This document shows, piece after piece, positions 34,328 to 42,575 of a stretch of DNA of 64,000 nucleotides (position 1 is its first letter; each line of letters opens with the position of its first letter). The position numbers and the translations under genes were made by a program. Location of the stretch: the NCBI GenBank assembly GCA_902761355.1, contig CACWJY010000006.1, forward strand, positions 41,862 to 105,861. The letters are read 5' to 3'. Below the pieces are notes generated by a model that made no database searches, was not told where the DNA came from, and saw only the letters and a list, made by a program, of their open reading frames with translations. Source of the DNA: Fibrobacter succinogenes. GTDB lineage: Bacteria > Fibrobacterota > Fibrobacteria > Fibrobacterales > Fibrobacteraceae.

Positions 34328-36067
34328 ATGAAGATTCCAGTCCGTTATAATCACGTTGGGTATGCTCCCGATGCCGCCAAGATTTTCTTTGTAAATCCGG
34401 CCGAATTACCTGAGACGGATCTTGCCGTTTCGGATGTATTTTTCCGCATTGTACGGGTGAATTCCGAAAAAGGTGTCGCTTGGGATGGTAATCTTTTAGA
34501 ACATACTTACGAACATCAGGGAACTTGCGAATATACGGGTGAGAGTCTTTGGTCGGGTGATTTTTCGGGAGTCTTAGAACTGGGCCGGTTTGCGATCCAG
34601 CTGTGGAAAAAGGGCGACCCCGAAAAACTTTTTTTTGAAACTTTGCCGTTTGAAATTTCGAATGACTGGATTTATCGTCAGCTGTTGGCTAACATCAAGT
34701 CGTTTTATTATCAGCGCTGTGGGGTCGAATTGACTCCTGATTTTGCGGGAGCATGGGCAAGGCCTGTGGCCCATTTAGATGACCACATTAAGTTCCACCC
34801 GAGTATGCAACGCGATGGATTTTGGAATGCTCATGGCGGGTGGTACGATGCCGGAGATTACGGCAAGTATATTGTAAACGGTGGCGTATCGGTGGCGGCG
34901 CTTTTGCTCGCGTGCGAGTTGATGGGGAATTGCGACGCTGGTCGAGCCATTCATTCGCCTGAACCGCTGGTGTTGCCGGACGGGCTCAAAATGTATAGCC
35001 TAAAAGAAGAGGTGCGTTTTGAACTTGAATTTTTCTTGCGAATGCAAGATACGGACGGCGGCGTTTTCTTTAAGGTGACTCCGGAACGTTGGGATGGCTT
35101 TGTACCTCCCAAGGATTCGGATGTGTTGCAAAAAAGAATGGTGCTAGGAAAGTCGACAACTTCGACGCTGAATTTTGCAGGTGCCTTGGCGGCGGCGAGT
35201 CGCGTGTATCGCAAGAGCGATGCGGCGTTCGCAGAACGCTGCCTGCAGTCCGCGGTTGCGGCATACCGTTGGGCCGTGTCGCGGCCGTATGTCGATTGGC
35301 CGCATAATACTGAGGGCAGTGGCGGTTACGGTGATGACCGTGCCGATGATGAATTTTTCTGGGCGCGCGCGATGCTTTACCGCGAACTGCATACACGCGA
35401 CAAGGAATTTGCAGATGTATCGACAGAATCTTTACGCGAATTGATTCTGAAAGATATGGAGGCTCTCCCTCCAAAGCTGGGGGTAGACTGGCGCGATACG
35501 CAGAACCTGGGCTGGATTGCCCTTGCGTTGCAGGATTTTGATTTGGAACTGCAGAAGCGCGCGAGAACGGTGCTAGAAAAGACCGCGCTTGAAATTATTC
35601 AGTTGCAAAAAGAGGATGCCTATGGAATTTCGCTCCGTAAGTTTATCTGGGGCAGTAATGGCGAAATTGCAAATCATGCGCTCACTCTTGCGATCGTGAA
35701 TACGTGGAAAAATGAGGTCGGGGGAAATTCCCTTGTTTTTTGGTGCCGCGAACTTGTGAATTATATTTATGGTCGCAATCCGGTCAATGTGAGCTTTGTA
35801 ACGGGCTCTGCGTGGAGTTCTCCTAAATTCCCACACCATAGAATTTGCCATTCTGATGGAGTCAAAGAGCCGATTCCGGGTCTTTTGGTTGGTGGGATAA
35901 ACAGCGACCGTCAAGATATGTACCGTTCTATGCACCGTGCGCCGCATTACCCCGATGAACTTGTCGGGCATTCTTACACCGATGAACAGGGTTCTTTTGC
36001 GAGCAACGAAACGGCTATTAACTGGAACGCTCCGCTGACGGCCGTTTTGGCGTTACTGTGCAGCTAG
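34328..36067 (+). CDS. GH9 family glycoside hydrolase without signal peptide
   Basis: A 579-residue enzyme. Residues ~1-110 are the Ig-like domain typical of GH9 (VRYNHVGYAPDAAKIFFV), then the (alpha/alpha)6 barrel. WYDAGDYGKYIVNGG holds the catalytic Asp pair, FPHHRICHS the conserved His, and DEQGSFASNETAINWNAPL the general-acid Glu. GH9 enzymes hydrolyse beta-1,4-glucans or, in some branches, beta-glucosides or glucosaminides. The protein starts at MKIPVRYN with no signal peptide, and an in-frame stop (34322-34324) excludes a longer N terminus. It is therefore probably cytoplasmic, perhaps degrading imported cello-oligosaccharides. Its end overlaps the convergent gene by 15 bases. Confidence 0.92.
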   Translation: MKIPVRYNHVGYAPDAAKIFFVNPAELPETDLAVSDVFFRIVRVNSEKGVAWDGNLLEHTYEHQGTCEYTGESLWSGDFSGVLELGRFAIQLWKKGDPEKLFFETLPFEISNDWIYRQLLANIKSFYYQRCGVELTPDFAGAWARPVAHLDDHIKFHPSMQRDGFWNAHGGWYDAGDYGKYIVNGGVSVAALLLACELMGNCDAGRAIHSPEPLVLPDGLKMYSLKEEVRFELEFFLRMQDTDGGVFFKVTPERWDGFVPPKDSDVLQKRMVLGKSTTSTLNFAGALAAASRVYRKSDAAFAERCLQSAVAAYRWAVSRPYVDWPHNTEGSGGYGDDRADDEFFWARAMLYRELHTRDKEFADVSTESLRELILKDMEALPPKLGVDWRDTQNLGWIALALQDFDLELQKRARTVLEKTALEIIQLQKEDAYGISLRKFIWGSNGEIANHALTLAIVNTWKNEVGGNSLVFWCRELVNYIYGRNPVNVSFVTGSAWSSPKFPHHRICHSDGVKEPIPGLLVGGINSDRQDMYRSMHRAPHYPDELVGHSYTDEQGSFASNETAINWNAPLTAVLALLCS

Positions 36068-36895
36068 AGTCGTATCTTTTTTGACAATCGAATCTTTTGC
36101 CGTTGTGTCGGCTTTGACGGTATCGGCGGCGAGTTCCTGCTGTTTTTCTTGCACTTTAGGAAGTAGCGATTGCAAATCGACAATCGGTTCTTTTTCGGCT
36201 TCGAATTCCTTGACCGAGAGAATCGGCTTGTAGTAGAAGGAATCAGAAGCGGTTAGGTTGCCTGCTGGGAGCAAATCGATATACGAGACGAACAGTGCGG
36301 CCCATCCGCGTAGCCATTCTTTGCGAGATTCGCGGCTGGTGTACCAGGAATCCGCATTGTATTGGTAATGGTGGACGTCCTTGGTCACGTAAACAGGGCG
36401 GTCGCCGGAAAGCGTTTTGAAAATGTTCTTGACGCGGTAGGTGGAGGCGGCGCCCGTGAGGAGCAAAACCGTGTCGGCGTTATGCTTTTTTAGCCACGGA
36501 ATGATGGTGTAGGCTTCGCCGATGGTCGAGGGATCGTCGTGCCTTGCAATAAAGACGGCGTTGCTGTCAAAGTTTCCGAGCTTCATGAAGTCGTCGAGGT
36601 AGAATTCGGCGTTGCTTCTGTTGCGCAGAATGCGGCGGCCCAGGATAAGTGCCGAATCGGCTTTTCCGCTAGCCATCATTTCTGCGGCGTAGTCGGTACG
36701 TTCCATATCGGCGGTCTGTCCGTCGAGAACCACGACCCAATCAACATGGTCGAATTCGTCGTCGTCGACAAGCCAGTGACCGCTCTGAGTCATGATTAGG
36801 TAAAATGCAATCACTGCAAAAACGGCTACGAGGGCTGTCGCACCCAAAATAATTCTTTTCTTTTGAATCTGTTTTTTGGTGGGCAGTTTAGACAA
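36053..36895 (-). CDS. ElyC/SanA/YdcF-family (DUF218-like) membrane protein
   Basis: A 280-residue protein with one N-terminal transmembrane helix (residues ~17-37, ILGATALVAVFAVIAFYLI) and a periplasmic domain. That domain fits the DUF218 pattern: VDWVVVLDGQTADMERTDYA, MASGKADSALILGRRI, DPSTIGEAYTIIPWLKKHNADTVLLLTG (the conserved last-strand motif), then SRESRKEWLRGWAALF. Relatives such as ElyC and SanA influence peptidoglycan synthesis and envelope permeability. A Lys/Asp/Thr-rich tail follows. It is the last gene of the ddl-tsaB-rimI unit, one base after rimI. Confidence 0.75.
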   Translation of the reverse strand: MSKLPTKKQIQKKRIILGATALVAVFAVIAFYLIMTQSGHWLVDDDEFDHVDWVVVLDGQTADMERTDYAAEMMASGKADSALILGRRILRNRSNAEFYLDDFMKLGNFDSNAVFIARHDDPSTIGEAYTIIPWLKKHNADTVLLLTGAASTYRVKNIFKTLSGDRPVYVTKDVHHYQYNADSWYTSRESRKEWLRGWAALFVSYIDLLPAGNLTASDSFYYKPILSVKEFEAEKEPIVDLQSLLPKVQEKQQELAADTVKADTTAKDSIVKKDTTLAAQ

Positions 36896-36896
36896 G

Positions 36897-37361
36897 TTAA
36901 ACTCCTTTTTTCGACGGGTCGATGTCGCTTCGATTTTCGGTACGGTAGAGTGCCGCGTTTTCGCCGTCGGAATAATATTTCTTGCGAATTCCGAATAACG
37001 TAAAACCGTGGTTCTCGTAAAAACGGCGAGCCTTGAGGTTGTTTTCGCGGACTTCTAAAAAGCAACAGTCGGATTTTTCGAGCTCCAACTGCGAAAGTCC
37101 GGCTTGCAGTAGCTTGCTCCCGATGCCGTTACGTTGTGCAGATTCGCTGACCGCGATAGATAAAAGTTCGGAATCGGCCCCCAATAAGTGAAATACCGCG
37201 TAACCACATATGGCGCCGTCTTTTTCGTAGACGACGGCGTAGGTGTAAGGGGCTTTAATTTCTTGTTCGTACTGCCTTTCGTTCCAATCCTGAAACGAAA
37301 GTTCCGCTTGAATTTGTAGCACGGCAGGAATGTCGGCAAAATTCATGGGGCGAATAGGCAT
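36897..37361 (-). CDS. rimI: Ribosomal-protein-alanine N-acetyltransferase RimI
   Basis: A 154-residue GNAT acetyltransferase. The acetyl-CoA motif is LSIAVSESAQRNGIGSKLL, followed by EVRENNLKARRFYENHGF, the RimI-type sequence. In other bacteria RimI acetylates the N-terminal Ala of ribosomal protein S18. Its position directly after tsaB, as in many genomes, supports the name. The C terminus adds a short Asp/Lys-rich extension. Confidence 0.9.
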   Translation of the reverse strand: MPIRPMNFADIPAVLQIQAELSFQDWNERQYEQEIKAPYTYAVVYEKDGAICGYAVFHLLGADSELLSIAVSESAQRNGIGSKLLQAGLSQLELEKSDCCFLEVRENNLKARRFYENHGFTLFGIRKKYYSDGENAALYRTENRSDIDPSKKGV

Positions 37362-37383
37362 AACGTTCCTTGCTGAGTCTTGA

Positions 37384-38019
37384 TTAATGCAGCTTTTCGA
37401 AATACGAGGGCTGTATGTAGTTTGCCTCTTGCATTAGGCTTGGGGTGACGCTTTCGAACAGCTTGCCCCAATCGCTTAAGGGCCTGCTTTTATCGGGTAT
37501 CGTCGTTGCACCGAGTTCTTTGACGACGGCTTGCAGAGATTCATCTGCGGCTGCATTTTCGTCGATGACAAGCTGCTTGACTCCGCTCGACTTGAGAGCT
37601 GCTATGACTTGTTCGGTTTCGATAAAGCTTTCTTTATCGTTGAGCCTTAGGTACCAGTACCCTTTGCGGGCGCGGATGACGACGGCTGCGTTTTGGGAAG
37701 ACTCGGCAAAGCAGGCGAGAGCCTGCAGCGTAGAAACGCCGTAGAGTTTGCGCTTGCCGCTAAAGCAGAGGCCTTCGCAAAAGGCGACTCCCGTGCGCAG
37801 TCCGCTGAAAGAACCGGGGCCGACGGTCACCATGACGCGTGTGACTTGGTCTAAGGTGGCGTTTGCTTTTTCTAGAAGCGCATCGAGCATTGCCGAGGCT
37901 GTTTCGCCACGGGCGGCTTCGTCGATTGATTCTAGGTAGCGCTGCTCGGCGGAGTCCGTCGATTGCAGAGCTATCGAAATTCCCTTACGAGAGGTATCTA
38001 CAAATAAATCGAAGGTCAT
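37384..38019 (-). CDS. tsaB: tRNA threonylcarbamoyladenosine synthesis protein TsaB
   Basis: A 211-residue ASKHA-fold protein, the partner of TsaD and TsaE in making t6A at position 37 of ANN-decoding tRNAs. Motifs: FDLFVDTSRKGISIAL at the start, VTVGPGSFSGLRTGVAF (hallmark), and LYGVSTLQALA. The ATG at 38019 is chosen because it matches family N termini and lies 2 bases after the ddl stop codon; the upstream in-frame start at 38091 lies inside ddl. Stop-to-start spacing indicates tight coupling with ddl. Confidence 0.92.
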   Translation of the reverse strand: MTFDLFVDTSRKGISIALQSTDSAEQRYLESIDEAARGETASAMLDALLEKANATLDQVTRVMVTVGPGSFSGLRTGVAFCEGLCFSGKRKLYGVSTLQALACFAESSQNAAVVIRARKGYWYLRLNDKESFIETEQVIAALKSSGVKQLVIDENAAADESLQAVVKELGATTIPDKSRPLSDWGKLFESVTPSLMQEANYIQPSYFEKLH

Positions 38020-38021
38020 GA

Positions 38022-39056
38022 TTAACGCTTGATGTAGATGCTCTTGTCGATAATCAGGTCGATCAGCTGGCTGTAGGTAATGCCGTTGCAAGCCGCCTGC
38101 TGTGGCAGGAGCGAAGTAGGCGTCATGCCGGGGAGCGTGTTCGTTTCGATGGCGAAGAGTTCGCCGTCCTTAGTAATACGAACGTCGGTGCGGCTGTAGC
38201 CTGCGCCACCCAGGGCATAGTGGGCGTTCTTCACAAGTTCCTGGATGCGCTTGGTCAGGTCTTCCGGGAATTCTGCCGGAGTGACTTCTTTGCATTCGCC
38301 ATTGTACTTGGCTTCGTAGTCAAAGTATTCGCGAGTGGTCATGCGCATTTCGGTCGGGGGGAGCGGCTTTTCGCCTTCGATGTAGCCGCAGCTGGCTTCG
38401 CCACCGGCAATAAACTTTTCGCAGAGCAGACGGTTAGAATCCTTGAACAGATCCTGCACAATCTTGCCGGCTTCGTCCATGTCCTTGGCGATGCCGATAC
38501 CGATAGAGGATCCGCCCAGGGGGTCCTTGATGACAAGCGGGAATCCGAGTTCGTCGGCAACGTTTACGAGAGTGTCTCCGGTAAAGTCGTGTTTCCAGAT
38601 GACGCGGTACGGGGGAGTTGGGATTCCGTTTGCCTTGTAGATTTCTTTGGACTTGACCTTGTCCATGGCAAGGGCAGAGGCCAAAAGGCCGCAACCGGTG
38701 TAGGGAATGCCCCAGTTTTCGAGCAGGGCCTGAATGTGGCCGTCTTCGCCCCATTTGCCGTGCAAGGCAAGGAAAGCGATGTCTGCATCGGGCAGTTCAG
38801 AAAGGGCCGGATTTTTCTTGCTGTTGGCGGCCGTCCCTTCGAGGGCACGGAAGTAGTTGACCGAGAAGTTGTCTTTCTGGTAAGGAGAAAGTTCGCGTGA
38901 AGACCAGTGCCAGGTACCGTCTTTGTCGATAAGTACGGGGTGGATGTTGTAACGATCCGGGTTCATGGCGCGAACCACGCCGGTACCGCTCACAACAGAA
39001 ACATCATGTTCGGTGGACGGACCACCCATCAAAACCAAAACGCGCATACGTGCCAT
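38022..39056 (-). CDS. ddl: D-alanine--D-alanine ligase
   Basis: A 344-residue ATP-grasp ligase that joins two D-Ala for the peptidoglycan stem. GGPSTEHDVSVVSG near residue 12 is the family start motif. FLALHGKWGEDGHIQALLENWGIPYTG holds the substrate-binding His/Gly region, and the metal-binding end reads FAIETNTLPGMTPTSLLPQQA. GAGG upstream supports the start. First gene of a ddl-tsaB-rimI-ElyC-like unit, all on the minus strand with gaps of 2-22 bases. Confidence 0.97.
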   Translation of the reverse strand: MARMRVLVLMGGPSTEHDVSVVSGTGVVRAMNPDRYNIHPVLIDKDGTWHWSSRELSPYQKDNFSVNYFRALEGTAANSKKNPALSELPDADIAFLALHGKWGEDGHIQALLENWGIPYTGCGLLASALAMDKVKSKEIYKANGIPTPPYRVIWKHDFTGDTLVNVADELGFPLVIKDPLGGSSIGIGIAKDMDEAGKIVQDLFKDSNRLLCEKFIAGGEASCGYIEGEKPLPPTEMRMTTREYFDYEAKYNGECKEVTPAEFPEDLTKRIQELVKNAHYALGGAGYSRTDVRITKDGELFAIETNTLPGMTPTSLLPQQAACNGITYSQLIDLIIDKSIYIKR

Positions 39057-39169
39057 AGTAAACCTCTAAAAAAATCTATGTCGATAATGTAGTAAATTAT
39101 TGCTAGGTAACCCCTTTGTAAATAAATTTTACAAGACAAGGGCTCCATATAAATATAAATTTGCTTTGT

Positions 39170-40996
39170 ATGAAATCTTTTTGCTCGAAGTACGTTTTGG
39201 CCTTGGCGTTGACAGCCTCAGCCTCTTTTGCCGATGATTTTGAGGATGCTCTTGCCGCAGTTGATTCTGCCGATGCAGCGAATGCTCCTGGTATGTACGA
39301 TGTCAACCATTTTGAGTACCTGGATTGCTGGATAGAAAAGGCGACCTCGATTGTCCCCAAGGAACGTAACCGCATTGGAGCGATCCGTGACGAAGCTACG
39401 GTTTGCGGCTGTTATACGGTCCGCGAAAAGGGTGGCTTTGGATGGCGCGCCAACGACGAAGGCAAAAAGATTGTCAAGGTTTGGGATATCCCGAAGCCGC
39501 GTTTGCTGAACTGCCCCAAGGGAATGACCTGTTCGCAGGAATTCTTTATAGAGCAGTGCATGGATCATATCAAGCAGTCGGTGCCGATGCTTTCGGATTA
39601 TGCGAAGGGCGGGGCCATGGAAGGCGCCGTGGCGCTCACGTTTGAAGATGACGGAACCAAGACTCCGTTTGGCGAATATGTCGAAAGCCATAAGGCGAGT
39701 GCGGATTCGATCAACTGCTTTGTCAATTTGCATAACAGGCCCGATGCTACGATGGATAACGATATGCGTAATCCGTTCTTGTTCCACCTTTCGGGCATGC
39801 CTAAAAAGCTTGTGCCGGGTGCTGCGGGCCGCTTTTTGGATTATAGCGATGTCCGTTGCTTAGACAAGGGCGTGTTGACGGGGTTTGCCAATAATGGCTA
39901 CATCGAAAACGTGCGTCATATTGATGCGAATGGTCTTATTTACGGCGAAGAAATCGGTTACATGAACGACCCGACATACCCGAAAAAGCAAGGCCCGGAA
40001 TGGGGTGGCATCCTTTGGAAATCCAATTATAGAATGGGTATGCGCGAAGGTATTTCGACATTCTACCGTTCTAGCGTGTTGGACCAAAAGGTTTATGGGC
40101 GTGGGGACAGCACGTATTACTTTAAGTTTTTGGAAGTCCCCTATACGCAGGGCTATGTGAACGGAACGGTTCGCATGTATGCTAGCACAGGTTTCTTGAT
40201 GGCCGAAATTCCGTACAAGCGCAATGCCTTGCATGGCCGCATGACGGTGTTCAACCCGTTCAAGAAAAAGCCGGTGACCTTGACTTTTGCGGCAAACAGC
40301 CTTGAAGGTTTCGTGGACTTTGGTGAATTTGGCGGAGTATTCCACAAGGGGCTTCCGAATGGGCTTATTACTTTCTGGACTGCCAAGGATACTTGTTACC
40401 AGTGGATGCCCGGCGAAACCGTTTGCTACAGCGAACGCCTTACTAAAAAGCAGTGGGGTACTTATAAGATGGGCGAATTCCAAGGCGTCATGGAATGTGC
40501 CGATGGTCAAAAGGGCGACAAGAACCTGATTTGCCCCGACCTGGATTCGATGGCTGTCAAAAAGATTGCGATGAACGCCGATATCGCGGTCAAGGAAAAG
40601 GAACGCGCCAGGGCCGAAGAGGCGATGAAGGATGCTGAAGAAGACCTTGCGAAGGCGCAGGCAGTGACGGATTCGGCTAAGACTGATTCTACGGCTGCAG
40701 ATTCTGTTGCTGCAGCAGCTGCTCCTAAAAAGGCTGACGATGAAATTGCCGAGGCGATTGAACGTGGCAAAAAGGCTCTTGCTGCAAAACTAGAAGCACA
40801 AAAGGCTCTACAAGAAGCAGAAAAGGCTTTGGCCGAGGCTAAAAAGGCCGAACGCGAGGCTCTGAAGGCCGAACAGGCTGCCTTAAGGGCTGAACGTCAG
40901 GCGAAAAAAGCCGAACAGAGACGTCTTGCCCAGGAGAAAAAGGCGAAGGCACGTGCCGAGAAAAAGGCCGCAAAGAAAAAGTCCAAGAAGAAATAG
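39170..40996 (+). CDS. MORN/YwqK-like secreted protein with charged C-terminal helix
   Basis: A 608-residue protein. The start at 39170 (MKSFCSKYVLAL) opens directly into a signal peptide (CSKYVLALALTASASFADD). The central part (~230-430) has repeats with the MORN/YwqK pattern of G-x-x-x-Y-x-x-G-x-L followed by Y-x-N-G-x-x-H-G: MGMREGISTFYRSS, YVNGTVRMYASTGFLMAEIPYKRNALHGRM, GVFHKGLPNGLITFW. Ten or so Cys are present in the first 270 residues. The last ~140 residues form a long Ala/Lys/Glu helix with a Ser/Thr break, probably a coiled coil, ending in a poly-Lys/Ala tail. Function unknown; probably periplasmic or surface located. Confidence 0.72.
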   Translation: MKSFCSKYVLALALTASASFADDFEDALAAVDSADAANAPGMYDVNHFEYLDCWIEKATSIVPKERNRIGAIRDEATVCGCYTVREKGGFGWRANDEGKKIVKVWDIPKPRLLNCPKGMTCSQEFFIEQCMDHIKQSVPMLSDYAKGGAMEGAVALTFEDDGTKTPFGEYVESHKASADSINCFVNLHNRPDATMDNDMRNPFLFHLSGMPKKLVPGAAGRFLDYSDVRCLDKGVLTGFANNGYIENVRHIDANGLIYGEEIGYMNDPTYPKKQGPEWGGILWKSNYRMGMREGISTFYRSSVLDQKVYGRGDSTYYFKFLEVPYTQGYVNGTVRMYASTGFLMAEIPYKRNALHGRMTVFNPFKKKPVTLTFAANSLEGFVDFGEFGGVFHKGLPNGLITFWTAKDTCYQWMPGETVCYSERLTKKQWGTYKMGEFQGVMECADGQKGDKNLICPDLDSMAVKKIAMNADIAVKEKERARAEEAMKDAEEDLAKAQAVTDSAKTDSTAADSVAAAAAPKKADDEIAEAIERGKKALAAKLEAQKALQEAEKALAEAKKAEREALKAEQAALRAERQAKKAEQRRLAQEKKAKARAEKKAAKKKSKKK

Positions 40997-41010
40997 GAAT
41001 TTTCTGATAT

Positions 41011-41048
41011 CAAAAAAAGCCCGGCTCTGTAGAACCGGGTTGTTTTTT
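41011..41048. terminator. Bidirectional terminator between the YwqK-like gene and dnaA
   Basis: AGCCCGG / CCGGGTT stem with seven A before and six T after; serves both convergent genes. Confidence 0.85.
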
Positions 41049-41075
41049 ATTAATGGCGAATTAGAAATCGATTTT

Positions 41076-42398
41076 TTAGTCGTGAATCGAGTTCTTGAGG
41101 CTTTCGATAAGTCTTGCAAAACTCGGATCCGTTTCCATTTCTTTCTTGATGCTCTTGATGGCATGGACGACCGTGGAGTGGTCCTTGCCGCCAAAGCGTG
41201 AACCGATGCTCTGCAGACTGATGGGGGAGCATTCGCGCATCAGGTACATAGCGACCTGTCGAGCCTTGGAAATTTCTTTGGTGCCGCGGCCCGATTCGGT
41301 AAGCTTGGATTCGGGGACTTCGTAGTGCTTAGAAACGGTATGAAGAACGGCATCGAGGCTTACGCGACGGCGGAGCGTCGGGGCGATTTCGGCAACCACC
41401 TTCTGGGCGATGCTCATGTCGATGTCATGGTGCATCAGGCTTGACTGCAAAGTGAGCTTGATAATGGCGCTTTCGAGACAACGGACGTTGCTTGCGATGC
41501 TTTCGGCTAGGTAATGCAATACGTCGTCACTGATTTCGAGGTGGCGTTCTTCGGCCTTCTTGTGCAAAATCGCTTCGCGTGTTTCGACATCGGGCGGCTG
41601 GATATCGACGGTGAGACCCCAGGCGAAGCGGCTTACCAGACGGTCCGAAAGGTTCTTGACTTCGGCGGCGGGAGCATCGGAGGTTAGCACGATTTGCTTG
41701 CCAGCCTGATGGAGCGCATTGAAAATCAAGAAGAATTCGTTCTGGGTTTCGTACTTGCCGGTCCAGTTCTGGATGTCGTCAATTAGCAAAATGTCGACTT
41801 CGTTTTTGTAGAAATCAGACATTTCGGTGATGCGCTGTTCGCGCAGGCACTTCATGTACTGTTGCGAAAAGTCTTCGGAAGTCAAGTAGCAGACGCGCTT
41901 AGTCGGATCATCTTCGAGAATGTAGTTGCCGATAGCCTGCAGCAAGTGCGTTTTTCCAAGTCCCGAAGAACCGTAAATAAACAGCGGATTGTACTGCGTG
42001 CCATCTGGGTTACGCGCTACGGCGAGTGCTGCGTTAAAGGCAAGCTGAGCCTTGTCTCCGGGTACAAAGTTTTCGAAGCGGAACGAGCCGGAAAGCGGAA
42101 TGCTCGGCTTTAAAAAATCCTTGAAGCTGTTGTTGGTCGGAGTGTGCTGTACGACTGCTTCCTGCTGCTGGAATTCGAATTCAATGGCGGAGTCGTCGTG
42201 AGTGACCTCGCGCCAGGCGAGGCGGATGAGTTCCTTGTAAGCGGAGTAGACGGCTGTATCAAGTCCGGGGGGGACCGAGACTACTGCATGACCAGTGGTA
42301 AGGCTTGTGAGCTTGGTCTGTGCAAAATATGTCTTGTAGACCGTGTCCGAAAGCATCCCACGGAGGTAGTTTAAACATCTTTCCCATTCGGCTTGCAT
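41076..42398 (-). CDS. dnaA: Chromosomal replication initiator DnaA
   Basis: AAA+ ATPase that opens oriC. The 440-residue protein has an N-terminal oligomerisation region, Walker A FIYGSSGLGKTHLLQAIGNY, Walker B VDILLIDDIQNW, an ATP-sensing region SRFAWGLTVDI, and a C-terminal helix-turn-helix with the DnaA signature GGKDHSTVVHAIKSIKK. The ATG at 42398 is preferred over the GTG at 42416 because GAGG falls 8 bases before it. dnaN is not adjacent; the upstream neighbour is a symporter gene. Two DnaA-box-like sequences lie upstream. Confidence 0.96.
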   Translation of the reverse strand: MQAEWERCLNYLRGMLSDTVYKTYFAQTKLTSLTTGHAVVSVPPGLDTAVYSAYKELIRLAWREVTHDDSAIEFEFQQQEAVVQHTPTNNSFKDFLKPSIPLSGSFRFENFVPGDKAQLAFNAALAVARNPDGTQYNPLFIYGSSGLGKTHLLQAIGNYILEDDPTKRVCYLTSEDFSQQYMKCLREQRITEMSDFYKNEVDILLIDDIQNWTGKYETQNEFFLIFNALHQAGKQIVLTSDAPAAEVKNLSDRLVSRFAWGLTVDIQPPDVETREAILHKKAEERHLEISDDVLHYLAESIASNVRCLESAIIKLTLQSSLMHHDIDMSIAQKVVAEIAPTLRRRVSLDAVLHTVSKHYEVPESKLTESGRGTKEISKARQVAMYLMRECSPISLQSIGSRFGGKDHSTVVHAIKSIKKEMETDPSFARLIESLKNSIHD

Positions 42399-42432
42399 TT
42401 CCCGTTCCTCTTCCACTAAAAGATTGCAAAAT

Positions 42433-42484
42433 CTATCAACAGGTTAGATTACAAATCTAGCAAAAAAATGGGGGCTGTTGATAA
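42433..42484. promoter_or_regulatory. Inverted pair of DnaA-box-like sequences upstream of dnaA
   Basis: CTATCAACA at 42433-42441 and TGTTGATAA at 42476-42484 are inverted relative to each other and each one or two bases from the consensus TTATCCACA. They suggest autoregulation or part of an origin. The flanking AGATTGCAAAATCT is also palindromic. Confidence 0.4.
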
Positions 42485-42501
42485 GTTGATGGGCTTAAAT
42501 A

Positions 42502-42559
42502 CAAAAAAAGCCCTTTGACACCTAGGACTGCCAGTGTAAGTCCTTGATAGACAAAGGGT
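42502..42559 (-). terminator. Terminator of putP
   Basis: On the minus strand CCCTTTGTC pairs with GACAAAGGG-type sequence, enclosing an inner AGGACT/AGTCCT hairpin, followed by seven T. Confidence 0.82.
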
Positions 42560-42575
42560 TGTTATAAAGATATGT

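Noticed and set aside
15185..42532. Shared 12-mer CCTAGGACTGCC in the small RNA region and the putP terminator
   Set aside because: A 12-base match is expected by chance in 64 kb, and the contexts differ.
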